Shown piece by piece: positions 1 to 5,195 of a stretch of DNA of 5,226 nt (the stretch's first letter is position 1; every line of letters starts with the position of its first letter). The DNA comes from Phycisphaerales bacterium UBA1926 (GTDB lineage Bacteria > Planctomycetota > Phycisphaerae > Phycisphaerales > UBA1924), in the NCBI GenBank assembly GCA_002337215.1, contig DDFO01000026.1, positions 95,259-100,484 on the forward strand. The letters are read 5' to 3'. The translations under genes were made by a program, and so were the position numbers. The notes beneath the pieces are model-generated. The model did no database searches, was not told the DNA's origin, and saw only the letters and a list, made by a program, of their open reading frames with translations.

Positions 1-297
1 CTCGGCGGGGAGCGAGCCGGCAATACCGAGGCTGAGCACCCCCGAATGTTGTTCCGGATCGAGCGCCCAGGCCGTCCCCGCGGCCGCCTGCGCTTTGCCG
101 ACACCGGTCTCGATGAGGTCCACGCCCGGAGCGAGGGGCTCGACCGACCAGGAATCCGATTTATTTTCCGGGGGTGGGACACCCAGCCCTGCTCGGACCG
201 CACGGGCCTCCGCCGGGGCGGCAACGACCAGCAGCAGCCCCCGATTCGCGAACCCGCGCACAGACTTGCCGGTTTGTTTGGGTAAAGAGTGGGTCAT
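1..297 (-). CDS. mqnB: Futalosine hydrolase-like nucleosidase, N-terminal part (cut by window edge)
   Basis: The frame is open from an ATG at 297-295 to the window edge, giving 99 codons with no stop. An in-frame stop at 330-328 and no other start codon between make this ATG the only plausible start. After a polar lead of about 20 residues comes a hydrophobic first beta strand followed by a PAE motif (Glu30). Then come TGVGKAQAA (residues 64-72) and SLGIAGSLP (89-97). This order is typical of the nucleoside phosphorylase/nucleosidase fold, and the wording fits MqnB best. MqnB cleaves futalosine or aminofutalosine in the futalosine route to menaquinone in the cytoplasm. Glu30 sits where related nucleosidases keep an acidic residue, but its role here is inferred. 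MTA/SAH nucleosidase is the main alternative. Family members are about 220-250 residues, so more than half is missing. No clear Shine-Dalgarno is present. The family call is firmer than the exact substrate. Confidence 0.68.
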   Translation of the reverse strand, partial: MTHSLPKQTGKSVRGFANRGLLLVVAAPAEARAVRAGLGVPPPENKSDSWSVEPLAPGVDLIETGVGKAQAAAGTAWALDPEQHSGVLSLGIAGSLPAE

Positions 298-345
298 GGA
301 ACATCGGAACCGGGATTCGCGTCGAAATCATTCGATGACCGACGG

Positions 346-374
346 AGAATAGTCGGGGGATGCATCGGTGTTCA
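346..374 (-). promoter_or_regulatory. Candidate promoter for the mqnB-like gene
   Basis: On the minus strand, TGAACA (374-369) and TATTCT (351-346) are separated by 17 bases. Each matches four of six positions of the sigma-70 consensus. Transcription would start near 339 and leave a leader of about 40 bases before the ATG at 297. This is a consensus match only. Promoters in this kind of organism are poorly defined, so it is a weak call. Confidence 0.25.
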
Positions 375-431
375 TGACTATGAGTACCACAGGATGGCCG
401 GCGGCGCGCTGAGTCTCCGCGATTGTGTACG

Positions 432-453
432 GATCGAGTGTGGGTCGAGTGTG
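432..453 (+). repeat. Tandem 11-bp direct repeat upstream of the adaptor gene
   Basis: GATCGAGTGTG (432-442) is followed directly by GGTCGAGTGTG (443-453), identical at 10 of 11 positions. The period of 11 bp is about one helical turn, so both copies would face the same side of the DNA. A TTTAAT box begins two bases after the second copy. The arrangement could be a regulator site over a -35 region, but that function is inferred. Confidence 0.55.
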
Positions 454-454
454 C

Positions 455-460
455 TTTAAT
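455..460 (+). promoter_or_regulatory. Candidate -10 box for the adaptor gene
   Basis: TTTAAT matches five of six bases of the sigma-70 -10 consensus and lies in a locally AT-richer patch. No good -35 box sits 16-18 bases upstream; that position is filled by the tandem repeat, as would be expected of an activator-dependent promoter. Use of this box would give a long leader of about 220 bases before the ATG at 688, which weakens the call. Confidence 0.25.
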
Positions 461-687
461 TGCGAGACAGGCGGCATCCCACAGGCCACGGGCTGCGATT
501 TCCCACACGCTCCTCTGGTTTCGTGATGGGCGTGGGTTCGGAAATTTGGGACAGCGGCGGTGCGGCGAGCAGGTTCTCAACAGACCGTTCGTTGCCCCGT
601 ATGTTCGAGCGGGCCGGGCGACGTGACGGGTGCTCGGACGACGCTGCCGGGATGATGATGCTGGACGAATCAGAAAGAGAACGTGCG

Positions 688-2529
688 ATGAGCGACATGA
701 TCAGAAACAACCGCGTCTGTTCCTCCCGGCCTGCCGGGTCCCCGCGGGCCGGGCGTATCGCCGCGCTGGTGATCGCCTCGACGCTCGCGGTCGCTCTGCC
801 GGCGCTGTCGGGCTGCGAGCAGAAATCCGCCCAGGCCGACGCGGCGTCGATCAATCTCGCTACCGCGGAGACGCGGACATTCGAGATCGCGACGCTCGCG
901 ACCGGCGAACTCGCGGCCCGCGACCGGGTCGAGCTCCGCAGCGACGTCGAGCGGCAGACCGCGATCGTTGAGATCGTCCCGGAGGGCTCGCGCGTGAACG
1001 CGGGCGACGTGCTCGTTCGGTTGAACAGCGACGAGATCAAGCGGGAGATCGAGGAAGAAGAGCTCCAGCTCTCCGAGGCGAGGCTGAACCTCGAATCCGC
1101 CCAGACCGCGTACGAGATCCAGGAGAGCGACAACAAGGCAAGCCTTCAGAAAGCGAGGCTGGCGGTTCAGCTCGCCGATCTGGCGCTCCAGCAGTGGAAG
1201 AACGGCGACAACATCAAGGCGCTCCAGCAGCGCAACACGGCGATCGAGAAGACCGAGCGGGACTACAACCGTCTCAAGGACAAGTACGCGCGGAGCCAGA
1301 AACTCCACGAGCAGAAGTTCATCTCCGACGACGAACTGCTCCGCGACGAGATCTCGCTTCTCGAGGCCGAGGCCGCGATGGAGACCGCGCGGCTCGACAT
1401 GGAGACCTATCAGAAGTACCAGATCGAACGGGATCTCGAGCAGAAGAAGAGCGACCTCAAAGAGGCGGAGCAGGAGCTCGTCCGCGTCGAGAAGACCAAC
1501 GCGATCAACCTGAAGAACCGCGAATCGACGCTGCAGAACCGGGCGGTGCAGGTCGCCCGTCGCGAGGAGCGCCTCGCGGAGTGGACCTCGCAGTTCGAGG
1601 CGTGCACCCTGAGAGCACCCACGGACGGCCTGGTCGTCTACGGGTCCACCGTTCAGAGCGACAACTGGCGGTCCCAGAACGAGGGTCCGATCGCGGTGGG
1701 CCGGCAGATCCGGAACAACGACCTGATCATCGCGCTCCCCGACACGAGCGAGATGATCGCGTCGGTGAAGGTGCACGAGAGCCTCGCGGGCCGGGTGCGT
1801 CCGGGCCAGAGCGCGAACATCAAGGTCGAAGCGATGGGCGATCTGAACATCGCGGGCGAGGTGGAATCGATCGGGCTGTTGGCCGAGACGGGCGGCTGGC
1901 GCGACCCCAACCGCCGCGAGTACACGGTCCGTGTCCGCGTCGAGCCGGGGTCCTACAGCGACGACCTGAAGCCCTCGATGCGGTGCCAGGCCGAGCTGAT
2001 CCTGGGCACGGTCGAGGAGGCGCTCACGGTGCCCGTCCAGGCGGTCTTCTCGGATGGTCCCGTGCGCTACGTGCTCGTTCCCGAGGGTGCCCGTTTTGTC
2101 CGGCGCCCTGTGAACCTGGGACAGCGGAGCGATATGTACGCCCAGATCGCGGCGGGTCTCGAAGAAGGCGAGCGGGTGCTCATCCGCGAGCCCAAGGCCG
2201 GCGAGGTGATCGAGGGCCCCTGGGACGAGCAGCAGCTCGCCGACGCCGGGTATTCGCTCGATGAAGAAGGGAACCCGATCGCCCCGCGCCGAGGTCGGCC
2301 TAGCGGTCGTTCCCGGGGCGGCGCAACGACGGCGAAGCCTGTGGAGTCGGAATCGGACAAGACCGCGAAGACCGACATCGCGGGTGCCACGCCGGACGCT
2401 GAGACACCGGACGCTGAGACACCGGTCGCGACCGCCGAGGACGGTCCTGAGGTCGCGGAGGCTGAGGACAAGGATTCTGCGCCAACACTCGAGCCTGCAC
2501 TCGAGCCCGCGACCGATCCCGCCGGCTGA
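688..2529 (+). CDS. Lipoprotein periplasmic adaptor (membrane fusion protein, HlyD/AcrA/MacA superfamily)
   Basis: This 613-residue protein would link an inner-membrane pump to a TolC-like outer-membrane channel. It has a lipoprotein signal: a basic n-region, a hydrophobic stretch (about 24-39) and lipobox LSGC with the lipidated cysteine at 43. The first half-lipoyl segment (about 60-113) contains VPEGSRVNAGDVLVRL. A long charged coiled-coil hairpin (about 114-305) follows. Its tip carries R202, L206 and S213, the exact R-x3-L-x6-S spacing of the TolC-binding RLS motif of AcrA. The second half-lipoyl segment (CTLRAPTDGLVVYG, 306-319) closes that domain. Beta-barrel (about 354-440) and membrane-proximal (about 441-505) domains come next. 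Residues 533-613 form an extra tail, first Arg-rich, then acidic and Pro/Thr/Ala-rich. The ATG at 688 has a purine-rich GAAAGAGA seven bases upstream and gives a sensible signal peptide. ATGs at 601, 652 and 697 are alternatives. No pump gene adjoins it in this window. Whether the partner is ABC or RND cannot be told. Confidence 0.9.
   Translation: MSDMIRNNRVCSSRPAGSPRAGRIAALVIASTLAVALPALSGCEQKSAQADAASINLATAETRTFEIATLATGELAARDRVELRSDVERQTAIVEIVPEGSRVNAGDVLVRLNSDEIKREIEEEELQLSEARLNLESAQTAYEIQESDNKASLQKARLAVQLADLALQQWKNGDNIKALQQRNTAIEKTERDYNRLKDKYARSQKLHEQKFISDDELLRDEISLLEAEAAMETARLDMETYQKYQIERDLEQKKSDLKEAEQELVRVEKTNAINLKNRESTLQNRAVQVARREERLAEWTSQFEACTLRAPTDGLVVYGSTVQSDNWRSQNEGPIAVGRQIRNNDLIIALPDTSEMIASVKVHESLAGRVRPGQSANIKVEAMGDLNIAGEVESIGLLAETGGWRDPNRREYTVRVRVEPGSYSDDLKPSMRCQAELILGTVEEALTVPVQAVFSDGPVRYVLVPEGARFVRRPVNLGQRSDMYAQIAAGLEEGERVLIREPKAGEVIEGPWDEQQLADAGYSLDEEGNPIAPRRGRPSGRSRGGATTAKPVESESDKTAKTDIAGATPDAETPDAETPVATAEDGPEVAEAEDKDSAPTLEPALEPATDPAG
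2392..2425 (+). repeat. Tandem 15-bp repeat inside the adaptor's C-terminal tail
   Basis: The unit CCGGACGCTGAGACA occurs twice back to back (2392-2406 and 2407-2421) and begins a third time (CCGG, 2422-2425). It is five codons long, so the frame is kept, and it encodes PDAET twice. A further imperfect duplication, encoding LEPA-like segments, lies at about 2487-2510. Such repeats typically expand and contract by slippage in disordered tails. Confidence 0.8.
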
Positions 2530-2553
2530 AAGGCTCCTGCGGACGATCCGCCG

Positions 2554-2865
2554 TCAACCCCTTCCGACACCCCCGGCACGCTGCTGAACGGTGTGCGCTG
2601 CCTCGTGGCCGATGAGCCCCTGTGAGGCCTCCGCGCCGCCCTTGAACGCGACCTTCTCGCCGTTGGCGTAGGCGTTCGCCCCGATCGCGGAGGGCTTGAA
2701 ACCGTCGTGCTGGGTGCGCAGGTCGAACTTGCTCATGTCCACACCGAACGCGTTCTCCATTTGCTCGGCGTGCGGCAGCTTGCCGGCTCCGCCGCCCGGC
2801 TTGGCACCCGAGGCACGGCCCTTTTTCCCCGCGGCCGACTTCTTCGATGTCTTTTTCTGAGCCAT
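2554..2865 (-). CDS. Small stand-alone DUF4157 (eCIS-core-like) HEAAH protein
   Basis: This 103-residue protein has a lysine/serine/glycine-rich, probably disordered N-terminus (1-29). A single compact domain follows (about 35-97). That domain reads in the order of DUF4157, the eCIS core or putative metallopeptidase domain: ENAFGVDMSKFDLRTQHD (37-54), the GANAYANGEKVAF segment (62-74), then GHEAAHTVQQR (86-96). H87, E88 and H91 form an HExxH zinc-type motif. DUF4157 is known from large effectors of extracellular contractile injection systems and from short proteins of unknown role. Here the domain ends seven residues after QQR, so nothing is attached to it. No signal peptide is seen. AAAGGTGG (2879-2872) is a good ribosome-binding site six bases before the ATG. 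The gene converges on the adaptor with 24 bases between stop codons. Protease activity is unproven for this family and is not claimed. Confidence 0.8.
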   Translation of the reverse strand: MAQKKTSKKSAAGKKGRASGAKPGGGAGKLPHAEQMENAFGVDMSKFDLRTQHDGFKPSAIGANAYANGEKVAFKGGAEASQGLIGHEAAHTVQQRAGGVGRG

Positions 2866-2871
2866 GCTGTT

Positions 2872-2879
2872 CCACCTTT
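2872..2879 (-). promoter_or_regulatory. Ribosome-binding site of the DUF4157 gene
   Basis: On the minus strand AAAGGTGG lies six bases before the ATG at 2865. Its AGGTG core pairs with the 16S rRNA tail. It supports this start and argues that the small frame is a real gene and not a by-product of GC-rich DNA. Confidence 0.7.
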
Positions 2880-2989
2880 CGATTGCTTCGCGTTGACTGC
2901 GCCGGGAGCGGACCTCTGCTCATGCGCCGCCATCCGCGCCACACTGTCATCCCGCTGGTTCCCACCGAGAACCGAGCACCACGCGGTCG

Positions 2990-3005
2990 GGGGACGAATG
3001 TCCCC
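2990..3005. repeat. Perfect inverted repeat GGGGAC-GAAT-GTCCCC
   Basis: Two perfect 6-base arms flank a 4-base loop in the divergent intergenic region. No T-tract follows on either strand, so it is not an intrinsic terminator. It could be an operator or a small RNA hairpin; neither is shown. Confidence 0.5.
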
Positions 3006-3172
3006 GGCAAGATACCACCACGGTCCGGCAGCGACACCCAAAGCGGTGCCGCGACAAGGTACGAAGCGAGGGTCATCGCGGGTTGTCACGGGGACCTCGC
3101 GCAGATCGCATCGGGCGCGATACCATCCGCGGTACCAGTCCGATCGACGATCAAACCTCCCGGGATCCGAAC

Positions 3173-3595
3173 ATGCCACAAACGAGCCTGCTGAAGCCCA
3201 AGATGCTGCCCCGGAGTTCGTTCCTTGGGTCTCGGCTCGCGGCGCTGTCCCGCCTCGCCGTTGCGTGCGCGGTGCCGGTGCTGGCGGGGTGCGAGTACAC
3301 CGCGACCATCCGCAACGAGAGCCGCAAGACGGTGGTCGCCGAGTTGGAACACGATCGGTTCCTCGCCGAGACGGTGACCAAGCGGTCGGCGATGCTCGAG
3401 CCGGGAGACGAGGCGGTGCTCGGCCCGTTCAAGGTCGATCCGCTGGAGCCCATCACGCTCCGGATCCGGATCGTTGACGACGTGTTCGGCGGGACGCAGT
3501 CCGAGCGGCTCGAGCCGGGCGATCAGACCTTTGTGATCGAGAACGGAACGCTGCAGAGCTGGGAAGCCGTCCGGATCCGCCGCGAATCGAAGTAA
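3173..3595 (+). CDS. Small unrecognised lipoprotein
   Basis: I do not recognise the family of this 140-residue protein. It has a clear lipoprotein signal: basic residues in the first 27 positions, a hydrophobic run LAVACAVPV (28-36) and lipobox LAGC with cysteine at 40. The mature part of about 100 residues has no further membrane segment and alternates short hydrophobic and charged stretches, which suggests a small beta-rich domain. It contains two similar segments, each starting LEPGD (75-79 and 113-117) and running into a hydrophobic strand. The start is uncertain. The ATG at 3173 has only weak GGGATCC upstream, and an in-frame ATG at 3203 would put the cysteine at 30 and also give a good signal. 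The gene stands alone, divergent from the DUF4157 gene and convergent with nhaA. By inference it is anchored on the periplasmic side of the envelope. Confidence 0.75.
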   Translation: MPQTSLLKPKMLPRSSFLGSRLAALSRLAVACAVPVLAGCEYTATIRNESRKTVVAELEHDRFLAETVTKRSAMLEPGDEAVLGPFKVDPLEPITLRIRIVDDVFGGTQSERLEPGDQTFVIENGTLQSWEAVRIRRESK

Positions 3596-3633
3596 CCGCG
3601 TTCCGCGTCGCGAGTGTCGCGGTTGTGCGCATG

Positions 3634-3661
3634 AAAAACCCCCGGCGGGTGTCGCCGGGGG
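3634..3661 (-). terminator. Rho-independent terminator for nhaA
   Basis: Perfect 9-base arms CCCCCGGCG (3639-3647) and CGCCGGGGG (3653-3661) enclose a 5-base loop. On the minus strand the stem is followed directly by TTTTT (3638-3634), the classic intrinsic terminator form. It lies 55 bases after the nhaA stop codon. On the plus strand the stem is followed by GCGTCTCTC-like sequence without a T-run. It may stop transcripts from the lipoprotein gene only weakly. Confidence 0.9.
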
Positions 3662-3716
3662 CGTCTCTCATCCAGCGGGTGTTCGCGACATCAGGCCGCG
3701 TCGTTCGGCGGGCTGG

Positions 3717-5141
3717 TCAGCGGTTGGGAGATTCAACCAGCGGGCCGATTTCGTCCGGCTCCGGCTCAGGCTTTTCCGGACACGTCAGCAGGATCGCGAG
3801 CCCTGCGAAGGCGGAGAGCGCCGACGCGATCAGGATGCCGAGCTTGGCATCGGTCAGCAGATGCTCGTTGTTCTTGAAGCCCAGGTTCGCGATGAACAAC
3901 GCCATGGTGAAGCCGATGCCGCCGAGGCAGCCGGCACCGATCATGTGCCTCCAGGTGACGCCCTTGCTCAGGCTGCCGAGCCCGAGCTTGACGGCGATGA
4001 AGCACGCGAGCGTGATCCCGAGCGGCTTGCCGAGGAAGAGGCCGGCGATCACGCCGAGCGTGACCTTCTCCGAGATCGCGGCGCCGACATCGCCCTCGAC
4101 ATGCAGCCCGGCGTTGGCGAGCGCGAAGATCGGGATGATCAGGAAGGCGACCCAGCCGTGCAGGCCGTGCTCCATGCGGTGCAGCAGCGGCAGCACGTCG
4201 TAGCTGTTCTTCTCGATCGCGAACACCGCGGCCCGCTGCGACGAGTTGGTCCGAATGTCCTGGGTGGGGTCGTCGGCCTTGTCGAAGCAATCGAGGGCCG
4301 CGCGGGTGTAGGCCGAGTACCGGCTGACCTTCACGCGGGGGCGAACGGGGATCGTCGCGGCGAGGACAACGCCCGCGATGGTCGCGTGCACGCCGCTCTC
4401 CAGGAAGCAGTACCAGAGGAAGACACCGGGCAGGAGGAACCAGATCGCCCGCTTGAAGCCCATGATGTTGAGGGCCACGAGCAGCGCGACGATGGCCGCC
4501 CCGATACCGAGATACCCGAACGACACCTTCTCGGTGTAGAACAGGGCGATAACGATCAGCGCACCCAGGTCGTCGGCGATCGCGAGCGAGGTCAGGAAGA
4601 TGCGCAGGCTGTTGGGCACCCGGCGACCCAGCAGGGCGAGGATGCCCAGCGCGAAGGCGATGTCGGTCGCCATCGGCACGCCCCAGCCGCCGATCCCCTC
4701 GGCCCCCAGGTTGAACATGACATAGATGAGCGCCGGGGCGACCATGCCGCCGATCGCGCCCGCGATGGGGAGCGTCGCCTTCTTGATGTCGCTCAGCTCG
4801 CCGACGAGGATCTCGCGTTTGATCTCGAGGCCCACGAGCAGGAAGAAGATCGCCATCAGGGCGTCGTTGATGAAGTGCCCGACGGTCATGTGGCCATGAC
4901 CGAGATGCCAGCCGCCCACGCCGATATCCATGTGGGCGTGCACGAAGTTGTGGTAGCTCTCGTACGCCGCCTCACCCGAGTTCGCCCAGACGAGCGCGAC
5001 CACGGTGCAGATCAGCAGGACGATGCCGCCCGCCGAAGACAGCGCCGCGAACCGCTGGAATGGGCGCGTGAGCCGCTCGCCCGGCACGGGCGTCGCGTCC
5101 TCGATCGCGGTGGGAATGTTTGAATGCACGGCCATGGACAT
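3717..5141 (-). CDS. nhaA: Na+/H+ antiporter NhaA
   Basis: This 474-residue inner-membrane antiporter exchanges cytoplasmic Na+ (or Li+) for protons and serves sodium and alkaline pH tolerance. The family landmarks are in order: INDALMAIFFLLVGLEIKRE (91-110), with D93 matching E. coli D65; ATDIAFALG (158-166), with D160 matching D133; and AIADDLGAL (187-195), with D190/D191 matching the ion-binding D163/D164. ESGVHATIAG (248-257) and GKPLGI (371-376, K372 matching K300) follow, then GGIGFTMALFIANL (407-420). All key residues are intact. It exceeds the 388 residues of E. coli NhaA through an N-terminal lead, a longer loop (about 267-325, a variant common in the family) and a short acidic Pro-rich tail (455-474). 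The first periplasmic loop is unusually rich in histidine. The ATG at 5141 is chosen because AGGAGG lies six bases upstream. ATG 5135 is a poorer option, and an in-frame start at 5195 lies upstream of this ribosome-binding site. A terminator follows the gene; it appears monocistronic. Confidence 0.97.
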   Translation of the reverse strand: MSMAVHSNIPTAIEDATPVPGERLTRPFQRFAALSSAGGIVLLICTVVALVWANSGEAAYESYHNFVHAHMDIGVGGWHLGHGHMTVGHFINDALMAIFFLLVGLEIKREILVGELSDIKKATLPIAGAIGGMVAPALIYVMFNLGAEGIGGWGVPMATDIAFALGILALLGRRVPNSLRIFLTSLAIADDLGALIVIALFYTEKVSFGYLGIGAAIVALLVALNIMGFKRAIWFLLPGVFLWYCFLESGVHATIAGVVLAATIPVRPRVKVSRYSAYTRAALDCFDKADDPTQDIRTNSSQRAAVFAIEKNSYDVLPLLHRMEHGLHGWVAFLIIPIFALANAGLHVEGDVGAAISEKVTLGVIAGLFLGKPLGITLACFIAVKLGLGSLSKGVTWRHMIGAGCLGGIGFTMALFIANLGFKNNEHLLTDAKLGILIASALSAFAGLAILLTCPEKPEPEPDEIGPLVESPNR

Positions 5142-5147
5142 CAGAGG

Positions 5148-5153
5148 CCTCCT
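5148..5153 (-). promoter_or_regulatory. Shine-Dalgarno that sets the nhaA start
   Basis: On the minus strand AGGAGG (5153-5148) is a full consensus match and sits six bases before ATG 5141 and twelve before ATG 5135. It therefore favours the former. Confidence 0.85.
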
Positions 5154-5169
5154 CGGCCCTCTTGGCCGA
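5153..5169 (-). repeat. Inverted repeat (hairpin) abutting the nhaA ribosome-binding site
   Basis: TCGGCC and GGCCGA form a perfect 6-base stem around a 5-base loop (AAGAG on the nhaA strand). The last stem base is also the first base of the AGGAGG element, and the stem overlaps the candidate -10 box. It could be an operator or a leader hairpin that affects ribosome access. Function is inferred from position only. Confidence 0.5.
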
Positions 5170-5195
5170 TAGCGTAGGGAGGTGATCGGACTCAA
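5166..5195 (-). promoter_or_regulatory. Candidate nhaA promoter
   Basis: On the minus strand TTGAGT (5195-5190) and TATCGG (5171-5166) are 18 bases apart. The -35 matches four of six consensus bases and the -10 three. Transcription would begin near 5159, giving a very short leader that still includes the Shine-Dalgarno. No site for a known nhaA regulator such as NhaR can be identified. Confidence 0.3.

Larger units (their letters stand above)
298..687. other. Non-coding intergenic region between divergent genes
   Basis: This 390-base stretch separates the minus-strand nucleosidase from the plus-strand adaptor and must hold both promoters. Frames are open here on both strands, but their translations are Arg/Pro/Cys-rich with no recognisable domain. 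The adaptor frame itself stays open back to a TTG at 460. That extension has no signal-peptide character and is probably chance in GC-rich DNA. Visible structure comprises a pair of 11-bp direct repeats at 432-453, a TTTAAT box at 455-460 and an 8-bp palindrome GATGCATC at 359-366. No tRNA-like or other structured RNA is apparent by eye. Confidence 0.6.
2866..3172. other. Divergent intergenic region with inverted repeats
   Basis: These 307 bases separate the minus-strand DUF4157 gene from the plus-strand lipoprotein gene, so promoters for both should lie here. The lipoprotein frame runs back to a TTG at 3083, but that extension has no signal-peptide features. A possible plus-strand promoter is TTGTCA (3083-3088) with TCGCAT (3106-3111), 17 bases apart; the -10 is poor. 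On the minus strand ATGACA (2950-2945) resembles a -35 box but has no convincing -10 partner. Two inverted repeats stand out: GGTTC-N7-GAACC (2957-2973) and GGGGAC-GAAT-GTCCCC (2990-3005). No other gene is supported. Confidence 0.5.

Noticed and set aside
460..687. N-terminal extension of the adaptor frame back to a TTG at 460.
   Set aside because: The added residues precede the lipoprotein signal peptide and would bury it. They look like chance coding in GC-rich DNA, and the ATG at 688 has the better purine-rich leader.
267..1000. Possible mobile element, CRISPR array or tRNA in the low-gene-density left part.
   Set aside because: There are no terminal inverted repeats, transposase fragments, regularly spaced repeats or cloverleaf-like arms. 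The only repeat is the short tandem pair at 432-453.
670..1776. A 368-codon open frame on the minus strand opposite the adaptor gene.
   Set aside because: It is Leu/Arg/Asp-rich without recognisable domains, has no ribosome-binding site, and mirrors the coiled-coil codons of the convincing adaptor frame.
2539..2551. GCGGA-CGA-TCCGC hairpin between the two convergent stop codons as a bidirectional terminator.
   Set aside because: The stem is only five base pairs and no T-tract follows on either strand. It may help slow polymerase, but a terminator call is not supported.
2554..2865. An extracellular contractile injection system locus, suggested by the DUF4157 domain.
   Set aside because: No sheath, tube, spike, baseplate or AAA+ ATPase gene occurs in the window. 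One domain is not enough to claim a system.
3861..5123. A 420-codon open frame on the plus strand opposite nhaA.
   Set aside because: Its translation is dominated by Asp, Glu, Arg and His with no hydrophobic core, the usual shadow of a GC-rich membrane protein gene. The antisense NhaA frame has all the family motifs.
5142..5195. Longer NhaA start at 5195.
   Set aside because: A perfect AGGAGG six bases before ATG 5141 sits inside this extension, the added residues are Arg/Pro-rich with no family match, and the region holds promoter-like sequence.
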